From: JAUVZF01 sp964539385
Lineage (GTDB): Bacteria; Planctomycetota; Phycisphaerae; FEN-1346
NCBI GenBank assembly: GCA_964539385.1
Contig: CAZIJC010000239.1
Location: forward strand, 1-5,786
DNA length: 5,786 nt
Direction of reading: 5' to 3'
Each line of letters starts with the position of its first letter. Position 1 is the first letter of the stretch. Position numbers and translations under genes: made by a program. The notes below the pieces were generated by a model, which worked only from the letters and a program-made list of their open reading frames with translations, was not told the DNA's origin and did not search any database. Positions 1 to 5,160 of this stretch are shown here, piece by piece.

Positions 1-901
1 GGATGAGCCATTCCATGCGGTCGAGGTCTTGCAGCGTTTCGTCGATGGCCTGTTTGTACTCAGCGACCTGTCGGTCCTTCGATCGGGCCAGTTGCAGCGT
101 GCTCTCGGCCAGCGTGAGGGGCGTACGAAGTTCGTGAGAGGCGTCGGCCACAAACTGCTTCTGTTGCTTCAGGGCCGTGTCGAGGCGTTTCAGAAGGCGT
201 GTCACCTCGTTGATGACGGGCTCGAGTTCACGGGACACGGCCAGGTCCGCGAGATGCGATTCGCCGAGGTTGGTGTCGGTGATCCCGGCGAGCCGAGAGG
301 CCATGGCGCCGAGCGGCCGCAGGCCCAGCAGCACCAGCCACGCGCCCAGCGTGGCGCCGGTCAGGATGAGCACCCCGCCGACGACCAGGAGCGTCACCAG
401 CAACTCGTCGAGCCGCCGGTGCTCGAAACTGCTGGGATGGGCGATCAGGATATTCATGGTGGCGCGGGCAGTGGCGTGACGGAGCCAGATGGCGCGAAAA
501 TGTTTCTTCTTGTCTGTCAGGCTGAAGAAGACAGGTTCGTTGCCCTCGGGCGGTTCAACCTGTTGCAGGTTCCAGAGGAATCGGGCCTTCTTGCCGCCCG
601 CCGGGACGCTGGCGATCAGGTCGGTGTCCTCCCCCTCAACCCATAGACGGAAATGGGTTTCCGGGCCGCGCCACGGACTGTCGGTGATAAGCCGGACCTC
701 GTCGGCGAGTTCCCGGGGCTCCTGAGGCTCGTCCAATTCTGTCAGGATGCCCTTGGACATGATTTCGAGCATGCGGTCGATATGCCCGAGGTAGGCGGTG
801 CGGAACCGGAGGTAGGACGTTGCCGAGACAGCCGTCACGATGGCCGCCACCACGAGCGTGACCAGCAAGCGGATGCGCCATCTCAACGATATCGGCTTCA
901 C
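1..901 (-). CDS. Sensor histidine kinase, C-terminus cut off by window edge
   Basis: Membrane sensor kinase of the two-component pair; it should autophosphorylate on His and pass the phosphate to the regulator encoded just upstream. The first 300 residues are present. Residues 1-9 are basic and cytoplasmic, TM1 is about 10-28, a periplasmic sensor domain of about 135 residues follows, and TM2 is about 168-192. A HAMP-like linker beginning with LRPL at 194-197 leads to the H-box FVADASHELRTPLT with phospho-acceptor His256. The N, G1, F and G2 ATP-binding boxes lie beyond the left edge. The chosen start is GTG at 901: it overlaps the regulator stop as GTGA and has a GGAG at 909-912, 7 nt upstream. 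The arrangement resembles QseC/PmrB/CusS-type kinases. The sensor domain is not recognisable, so the signal is unknown. The kinase function is secure from the H-box; the start is likely. Confidence 0.93.
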   Translation of the reverse strand, partial: MKPISLRWRIRLLVTLVVAAIVTAVSATSYLRFRTAYLGHIDRMLEIMSKGILTELDEPQEPRELADEVRLITDSPWRGPETHFRLWVEGEDTDLIASVPAGGKKARFLWNLQQVEPPEGNEPVFFSLTDKKKHFRAIWLRHATARATMNILIAHPSSFEHRRLDELLVTLLVVGGVLILTGATLGAWLVLLGLRPLGAMASRLAGITDTNLGESHLADLAVSRELEPVINEVTRLLKRLDTALKQQKQFVADASHELRTPLTLAESTLQLARSKDRQVAEYKQAIDETLQDLDRMEWLI

Positions 902-1566
902 GTGTGGGCTCCGGCCAGGATGTAGCCCTGGCCCCGTATCGTCTGGATCGTCTCGGCGCCGAACCGCCTCCGGAGCGAGGAGACATACACCTCGACGACG
1001 TTCGAGAACGTCTCGGCGTCGAAGTCGTACAGGTGCTCGATGATGTCGGTCTTGGAGACCACCTCGCCGGCCCGCATGGCCAGGTATTCCAGCAGACGGT
1101 ACTCCATGGCGGGGAGCCGCTCGGTCTTGCCCCGGTGCGTAACCGTTCGAGTGGCGGTGTTGATCTCGACGTCGCCGACCTTGAGGACGGGGTCCGGCCG
1201 GTCGTAGGCCCGGCGGACCAGGGCTTTGGCGCGCGCGCACAGTTCCGCCATCTTGAACGGCTTGGTCAGGTAGTCGTCACACCCGAGGTCGAGGCCGCGG
1301 ATGATGTCCTGCGTCGTGTCCCGTGCCGTAAGCACAAGGACAGGCGTCCGCTTGCCCGCCGCGCGCAGTTCCTGGAGCAGTGCCAGCCCGTCCAGATGGG
1401 GCAGCATCAGATCCAGGATGATCAGGTCGTACGGGTTGCCGAGCGCCATGTGCAGGCCGCCGTCGCCGTCGGTCGCGATGTCCGCCGCGAAGGAGGTGTG
1501 CTCTTCAAGCATGCGTCCGATACTGTGAGCCAGCCTCTCCTCGTCCTCGATGATCAGCGCACGCAT
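898..1566 (-). CDS. OmpR/PhoB-family response regulator
   Basis: Cytoplasmic DNA-binding response regulator of 222 residues, the usual length for this family. The receiver domain (about 1-118) has the acidic cluster EDEE at 7-10, the phospho-acceptor Asp52 in ILDLMLP, the switch Thr80 (LTAR) and the conserved Lys102 in LTKPF. The C-terminal winged helix (about 125-220) has the typical recognition-helix region NVVEVYVSSLRRRF and ends with the wing IRGQGYIL. ATG at 1566 is preferred because GGAAGG at 1575-1580 sits 8 nt upstream. An in-frame GTG at 1575, three codons earlier, overlaps that Shine-Dalgarno and is less likely. Its stop overlaps the kinase start, so the two are probably translationally coupled. 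Its likely target is the tandem repeat at 4794-4810 (inference). It looks like the QseB/PmrA/CusR group, but the exact orthologue cannot be named. Confidence 0.97.
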   Translation of the reverse strand: MRALIIEDEERLAHSIGRMLEEHTSFAADIATDGDGGLHMALGNPYDLIILDLMLPHLDGLALLQELRAAGKRTPVLVLTARDTTQDIIRGLDLGCDDYLTKPFKMAELCARAKALVRRAYDRPDPVLKVGDVEINTATRTVTHRGKTERLPAMEYRLLEYLAMRAGEVVSKTDIIEHLYDFDAETFSNVVEVYVSSLRRRFGAETIQTIRGQGYILAGAHT

Positions 1567-1574
1567 ACGGCGCA

Positions 1575-1580
1575 CCTTCC
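1575..1580 (-). promoter_or_regulatory. Ribosome binding site of the response regulator
   Basis: GGAAGG on the minus strand, 8 nt before the ATG at 1566. It decides between two in-frame starts, since the GTG at 1575 would lie inside this site. Confidence 0.6.
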
Positions 1581-1597
1581 GTCGCTCCGACGTCGCT
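1580..1597 (-). repeat. AGCGACG direct repeat, 11-bp period
   Basis: AGCGACG occurs twice (1591-1597, then 1580-1586 on the minus strand) with an 11-bp period, between the possible regulator promoter and its start codon. One helical turn of spacing is what OmpR-family dimers recognise, but the sequence differs from the repeat at 4794-4810. It may be chance in GC-rich DNA. Confidence 0.3.
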
Positions 1598-1602
1598 GCA
1601 CC

Positions 1603-1632
1603 ATCTTAGCGCGCGAGTCGTGGCGACGCCAA
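1603..1632 (-). promoter_or_regulatory. Possible internal sigma70-type promoter for the regulator-kinase pair
   Basis: On the minus strand TTGGCG (1627-1632) and TAAGAT (1603-1608) are separated by 18 nt. Transcription would begin near 1596, giving a leader of about 30 nt before the regulator ATG. The gap between the adaptor stop (1714) and the regulator start (1566) is 147 nt, large for a tight operon, so a separate promoter giving basal regulator expression is plausible. I see no convincing intrinsic terminator in this gap, so read-through from the adaptor gene is also possible. The match is by eye and the -35 is imperfect. Confidence 0.35.
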
Positions 1633-1713
1633 TGGAATGCCCCGGCGGGTGCGCGTGGGGGCACGAGTTGGGCAACCGGGATACCGGCGCTTGGGCGCGC
1701 ACGGGAGCGTTGC

Positions 1714-2898
1714 TCAGCGATTTCGGACCGTCACCCGTTCGCCGACACGCAAGGTCATGCCGGGTGGGATCCGGACAAGCACGGGGCGCCCCCACTGGGG
1801 CAACCTGGGATCCTGCCAGAGGGCCTCCGGCAGGCGCTGAACGGTGGGGGCAACGGCCACTATCTCCGACAGGGCTACCTGCCGCCGGCGTCCCCCGGAG
1901 GTCAACCTGACGGGCAGGCCGGGGCTGAGTTCGGGTGCCTGGAAGTCGTCGGCATAGGCGACGATCTCGGTTGGCTGAGCCTGGGTGATGGCCACGACGG
2001 TCTGGCCGGCCACGACGACCTCTCCGGGGCTGCGGAAGCCGCCTTCGCCCGGCCTGCGCGCGGAGGCGTCGCGGGGTCTGCCTTGAATCTCAATGACGAT
2101 GCCGTCGCACGGAGCCAGCAGGATGTACTCGGCACGCTGGGCCTCCAGTTCCCGCATCAGACCCTCCTGGACGGCAATGGCCTGGAGCATGTGACTGACC
2201 GCGGCCTCCTGCGACGGGGAAACCGGTCGGTGCTGAAGGTGAGCCGCCAGGCGCTGCTCCGCCGTTTGCCGCTCCGCCAGCAGACGCGCCAGCAGGCGTT
2301 CGTTTTCCTCGACCTTCTTCACCGTGGCCTCATACTCCGCCTTTGCCAACTGGAGGTCGGCGAGCGGGCCGAGACCGTTCTTGGCCAGTTGCTCGGTGTT
2401 GTCCATGGTCGCACGGAGCCCCTCCAGCAGGGCCCGGTCGTACTCCAGGACCGCTTTGAGTTCCTGCGTGCTGACGGACAATTGCACGCTATCGTTGGCG
2501 AAGGCGCGGTTCTCGGAGTCCCACCGCGAGAGGCGAGCCCTGACATCGGCGTCCAAGAGAGTCTGGTCCTGCGCGTATTCGGCGCGCAGGCGTGCGATCT
2601 CTGCCGAAATCGTCGCGATTTGGGCCGTCAGCAGGGAATCGTCGAGAACGGCCACCACCTGGCCCTTCCTGACCTTCTGGTAGGGTTGAACAGGGATGCT
2701 CTTGATGCGGGCCTCATAGGTGGCCGAGACGTGCGATATCCGTCCCTGGACCACCCCAACGACGCTGAACGACTCCGACCGGTACCGGAACAGCACGAGC
2801 GCGCCCGCCGCCGCTGCCAGAAACACGGTGACCTGGGCAACGGGCATAAGCCGGTACCTGAGCCAGCGTACGCCATACGTCTGTATCTTGCGAGACAT
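1714..2898 (-). CDS. HlyD-family periplasmic adaptor (membrane fusion protein)
   Basis: Adaptor that bridges an inner-membrane pump and an outer-membrane channel across the periplasm; 394 residues, normal for the family. A short cytoplasmic tail precedes one N-terminal TM anchor (about 17-37). The first half of the biotinyl-lipoyl domain is about 48-88, with VRKGQVVAVLDD at 76-87. A long alpha-helical hairpin (about 89-257) is rich in Ala, Glu, Leu, Gln and Arg and has the turn near the NGLGPLADLQLAKAEYE segment. The second lipoyl half starts with LLAPCDGIV at 260-268, and a beta-barrel region runs from about 310 to the end. An Arg/Gly-rich insertion (about 273-290) splits the second lipoyl half. 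The start at 2898 has a strong GGAGG at 2905-2909, 6 nt upstream. It lies 20 nt after the outer-membrane gene, so the two are co-transcribed. The substrate cannot be deduced and no pump gene is adjacent. Confidence 0.92.
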   Translation of the reverse strand: MSRKIQTYGVRWLRYRLMPVAQVTVFLAAAAGALVLFRYRSESFSVVGVVQGRISHVSATYEARIKSIPVQPYQKVRKGQVVAVLDDSLLTAQIATISAEIARLRAEYAQDQTLLDADVRARLSRWDSENRAFANDSVQLSVSTQELKAVLEYDRALLEGLRATMDNTEQLAKNGLGPLADLQLAKAEYEATVKKVEENERLLARLLAERQTAEQRLAAHLQHRPVSPSQEAAVSHMLQAIAVQEGLMRELEAQRAEYILLAPCDGIVIEIQGRPRDASARRPGEGGFRSPGEVVVAGQTVVAITQAQPTEIVAYADDFQAPELSPGLPVRLTSGGRRRQVALSEIVAVAPTVQRLPEALWQDPRLPQWGRPVLVRIPPGMTLRVGERVTVRNR

Positions 2899-2901
2899 CC
2901 T

Positions 2902-2909
2902 TCACCTCC
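2902..2909 (-). promoter_or_regulatory. Strong ribosome binding site of the adaptor gene
   Basis: GGAGGTGA on the minus strand, with GGAGG 6 nt from the ATG at 2898. It occupies the 20-nt gap after the outer-membrane factor stop, so the adaptor gene has its own efficient initiation site inside the operon. Confidence 0.8.
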
Positions 2910-2918
2910 ACGCGGCCG

Positions 2919-4622
2919 TCACGGCTCGGTCATCCGCAGGCCGGCGGGTTCATCGCCGGGCGCCTCGATGCCGCGGCGCTTCAGGAGCGAGCCGTCCAGC
3001 CGGTACAACTCCACCAGCGCCTTGAGGTGTTCCGCGATGGCCTCGGCCTCGGTGATCTGCCTTCGCACGAGATCACGCTGGGCCCGCGCGACCTGGAACG
3101 AACTCGCCTGGCCGATTTTGAACCTCTCGGTCTCGATCCGCAGTTTCTCCTCGTCGAGCCGGCGTGTGGCCGCCACGGCCGCTACCTTCTCGCCGGCCCG
3201 CATCACTTCGATGTGGGCGGTCTGGACATCCACCTCGGCGAGTTGTTCGAGGTTCTCGATGGCGTGCTCGGCCTGGCGGCGGCCGAGGACCGCCCGTTTG
3301 TGCTGGGCGCGGGCCTCGTGGTTCCCGAAGGGGTACTCCACCGACAGGCCGACCAGCAGGTCGTGCCGGTCTCCGCCGAAGCGCTTCCAGGCCCCGCCGA
3401 ACGTCTCGGCATAACCCGTCTTTCCGAGCGTCATGAACAGGTCCAGACGAGGGAGCAGACCGTTGCGGGTCCGCATGACCTGCAGTTCCTCACGCTGCGC
3501 CAGCACGCGGGCCTGGTTCAGGTCCGGCCTCAGGCGCAGCGCCACCCGAACGTGCGACTCCACGTCCTCAAGTTCGACGTGCGGTACGACGAGGCCGTCC
3601 ACGAACCGGAGGTCGCGGCCCTTGCTTGGGGCCCGCGGCGGGCTCAGCAATCCCCGCAGCAGCGCCTTCGCTTTGGCCATGTTGCTGCGAGCATCCACCA
3701 GGTCCTGCCGGCGCAGGGCCACTTCGGACTCGGCGGCCGCGAGCGCACTCACCGGCATGGCGCCGGCGCGGACCTTGCCTTTGCAGTCTTCAAGCAGGTG
3801 CTCGGCCAGCGCAATGGACCGGTTGTAGATGTCGATTTGCCGCCGCCCCAAGGCGTAGTCCCAGTACGTCTGCTCCACCAGGGCGACGAGCGCCTCGGCA
3901 AACCCTCGGACCTCGTACGTTGAGGCGAGCACGTCCAACCGCGCCTCCCGCACACGCGCCAGGTTGACCGCCGTTCCCGCCCCTCGCAGCAGGGCCTGCG
4001 ACACCGTCATGCCCAGGCGCGACTCGATCAATTGCTTGCCGTCGCGGCTGGCGTCGTCCACCCAGGATGACGCCTCCAGTTCCACGGTCGTGCCGGTGGG
4101 GAACAGTTTCGTCAGCGTCGCCTCGCCGACGACGCTGTCGGTGTTGTACCGGAACCACTGGCCGCCCGAACTCAGGTCCTCGGCCCGAAACCGCTCGTGG
4201 CCGAGCACCGCCGCGAGCAGCGGGTCGAAGACCGCCTGCTCCTCCTCGGCGACCGTGTCCAGGATCTCGGGCTCGAGCCGCTCGACGGCCAACTCCGGGT
4301 TGTTCTCCAACGCCATGACGATGGCCTGGTTGACGGAGATGGCCAGAGGCCCTTTCACCGCGGCAGGAGACGCCGGCGCTCGCGCGTCGGCCGCGGGCGC
4401 CCTCGGAGTCGGACTGCCCTTGGCGGCGTGTGCCGTCGGTTTCGCGCTGCCCCGGCCACTCCGCGCGGCCGTGCCGCTTGTGGCCGGTGCCCTCACAGAC
4501 CGTGCCTTCGGGCTGGTGTACGTGTCCGGCCCCGCCGGGCCGCCGAGCATGCAACCTGACGCTGTCGCGACAAGACACACCAACAGCCGGCTCACCCCGA
4601 ACCGTTTCGACCAATCTCGCAT
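2919..4622 (-). CDS. TolC/OEP-family outer-membrane efflux factor with lipoprotein-type signal
   Basis: Trimeric outer-membrane channel component of a tripartite exporter; 567 residues, longer than the usual 420-490. The signal peptide has basic residues 2-12, a hydrophobic core and a lipobox-like TASGC ending at Cys24, so lipidation is likely; Ala rather than Leu at -3 makes the lipobox weaker. Residues 25-92 are an Ala/Pro/Lys/Arg-rich, low-complexity linker, unusual in this family, which explains much of the extra length. The first OEP repeat begins near 93 (LAISVNQAIVMALENNPELA) and runs through long helices to about 310. The second has LRPDL at 364-368 and the beta-strand motif VEYPFGN ending at 434, then a long coiled coil to about 550. 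The frame stays open upstream to 5087, but that part has no family similarity. ATG 4622 fits the signal peptide and has GGAGAGG at 4626-4632. It is the first gene of the operon. Confidence 0.92.
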   Translation of the reverse strand: MRDWSKRFGVSRLLVCLVATASGCMLGGPAGPDTYTSPKARSVRAPATSGTAARSGRGSAKPTAHAAKGSPTPRAPAADARAPASPAAVKGPLAISVNQAIVMALENNPELAVERLEPEILDTVAEEEQAVFDPLLAAVLGHERFRAEDLSSGGQWFRYNTDSVVGEATLTKLFPTGTTVELEASSWVDDASRDGKQLIESRLGMTVSQALLRGAGTAVNLARVREARLDVLASTYEVRGFAEALVALVEQTYWDYALGRRQIDIYNRSIALAEHLLEDCKGKVRAGAMPVSALAAAESEVALRRQDLVDARSNMAKAKALLRGLLSPPRAPSKGRDLRFVDGLVVPHVELEDVESHVRVALRLRPDLNQARVLAQREELQVMRTRNGLLPRLDLFMTLGKTGYAETFGGAWKRFGGDRHDLLVGLSVEYPFGNHEARAQHKRAVLGRRQAEHAIENLEQLAEVDVQTAHIEVMRAGEKVAAVAATRRLDEEKLRIETERFKIGQASSFQVARAQRDLVRRQITEAEAIAEHLKALVELYRLDGSLLKRRGIEAPGDEPAGLRMTEP

Positions 4623-4625
4623 CGG

Positions 4626-4632
4626 CCTCTCC
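4626..4632 (-). promoter_or_regulatory. Ribosome binding site of the outer-membrane factor
   Basis: GGAGAGG on the minus strand just before ATG 4622, with its GGAG 6 nt from the start. It supports this start over the long upstream extension of the same frame. A short GC hairpin (GCGCG/CGCGC, loop of 3, 4635-4647) lies immediately upstream. Confidence 0.65.
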
Positions 4633-4770
4633 AAGCGCGCTGCGCGCCGCTCCGACGCACCCGAAACCAGTGCACCCGAACAGAGCGACGTACTCAGGAG
4701 AAAGCACCCCGCGACACCCCGCTTACCAGGGACCGACCAACTGGACCGCTGAACCGCGGAGCCACAACGC
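4633..4770 (-). other. Leader region of the efflux operon, about 150 nt to the start codon
   Basis: If transcription starts about 7 nt after the -10 at 4777-4782, near 4770, the operon has a leader of about 148 nt before the ATG at 4622. It holds a 9-bp direct repeat (GCACCCGAA on the plus strand, 4657-4665 and 4672-4680, period 15) and a small GC hairpin next to the Shine-Dalgarno. I recognise no riboswitch, RNA gene or leader peptide in it. Confidence 0.4.
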
Positions 4771-4776
4771 CACGGT

Positions 4777-4782
4777 ATTCTA
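4777..4782 (-). promoter_or_regulatory. -10 element of the efflux operon promoter
   Basis: TAGAAT on the minus strand matches five of six bases of the sigma70 -10 consensus and sits in an AT-rich island within GC-rich DNA. No acceptable -35 is found 16-18 nt upstream; that space is filled by the tandem repeat at 4794-4810. This is typical of a promoter that needs an activator. Confidence 0.6.
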
Positions 4783-4793
4783 GAAAACCGAAC

Positions 4794-4810
4794 CTTAAGA
4801 GAACCTGAAG
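4794..4810 (-). promoter_or_regulatory. Tandem CTTCAG-N5-CTTAAG response-regulator site
   Basis: On the minus strand CTTCAGGTTC and CTTAAGGTTC follow each other with an 11-bp period, differing at one base in ten. The spacing and hexamers match the known PmrA/BasR box (CTTAAG-N5-CTTAAG) and the general PhoB/OmpR mode, where a regulator dimer binds two direct half-sites on one face of the helix. The downstream half-site ends 11 nt before the -10, close to the roughly 10-nt gap of pho boxes, so it covers the -35 position. The regulator encoded at 898-1566 is the natural candidate to bind here, implying autoregulation of the operon. The repeat is directly visible; its binding partner is inferred. 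Confidence 0.7.
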
Positions 4811-5001
4811 ATGAGGAAGAAAATCTCGGCCGCACCGCTATTGAGATGACGCTCGTCGTGCAGAGGCGCACGCCCTGGCTGACCAGAACTCGCCCGTGGC
4901 GGGTGGCATGGCCTGGAACAGCACCCCCCTGCCACTGCCGCAGGCGATTCACCTTGACCGCCACAACCTCTCGGATTACCCTACACCCATGACAGCCGTA
5001 G

Positions 5002-5019
5002 GCCGGGGCATGCCCCGGC
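5002..5019. repeat. Perfect 18-bp palindrome
   Basis: GCCGGGGCATGCCCCGGC is its own reverse complement. As DNA it is a symmetric dyad suited to a dimeric regulator; as RNA it could form a 7-bp GC stem with a CATG loop. It lies about 140 bp upstream of the plus-strand gene and just upstream of a possible weak -10 (5030-5035). The plus side lacks a clean U-run, so a classical terminator is not well supported. Confidence 0.55.
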
Positions 5020-5144
5020 AATCGTACTTTATACCATTGACAGGGAAGGAACGATCTCCGGGCCTGCGGCCTGGCCGAGTTCGGCATTGCCTCCCCGGAA
5101 CGGCCCCGGGCAGCCGGTTAGGCGCAGGACAATGAACAGGTCAC

Positions 5145-5150
5145 AGGAGG
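5145..5150 (+). promoter_or_regulatory. Ribosome binding site of the NAD-synthase-like gene
   Basis: AGGAGG, a full consensus Shine-Dalgarno, ends 10 nt before ATG 5161. The spacing is slightly long but no closer in-frame start exists, so it supports 5161. Confidence 0.7.
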
Positions 5151-5160
5151 CACACTCACG

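Larger units (their letters stand above)
4811..5160. other. Divergent intergenic region upstream of both transcription units
   Basis: This stretch separates the efflux-operon control region from the plus-strand NAD-synthase-like gene. It holds no convincing gene. Open frames crossing it have no recognisable family features. It contains an 18-bp palindrome (5002-5019). For the plus strand there is a perfect TTGACA at 5037-5042 with no -10 at 16-18 nt, a TATACC at 5030-5035 that could be a weak -10, and TTGACC at 4953-4958 followed 17 nt later by a poor TACCCT. The start of the plus-strand transcript therefore cannot be assigned. Confidence 0.5.

Noticed and set aside
29..646. A 205-codon plus-strand open frame at the left edge
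   Set aside because: It is antisense to the histidine kinase, whose H-box, TM segments and HAMP-like linker are clear on the minus strand.
904..3414. An 836-codon open frame on the plus strand
   Set aside because: It lies antisense to the regulator, the adaptor and part of the outer-membrane factor, all with clear families. Its translation is Gly/Arg/Leu/Gln-rich without domains, as expected for the opposite strand of GC-rich genes.
3027..3923. A 298-codon plus-strand open frame
   Set aside because: It is a shadow of the outer-membrane factor gene. The translation has no recognisable motif and no supported ribosome binding site.
3790..4707. A 305-codon minus-strand open frame overlapping the outer-membrane gene in another frame
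   Set aside because: Its translation is Gly/Arg/Ala-rich and lacks any domain; the overlapping OEP frame explains the region.
5037..5042. Perfect TTGACA as -35 of the NAD-synthase-like gene
   Set aside because: At 16-18 nt downstream the sequence is GC-rich (GGGCCT) with no -10, so a promoter cannot be assigned from the hexamer alone.
4623..5087. Extension of the outer-membrane factor upstream to an ATG at 5087
   Set aside because: The extra 155 residues have no family similarity, would bury the signal peptide and would cross the predicted promoter. ATG 4622 has a Shine-Dalgarno and begins a signal sequence.
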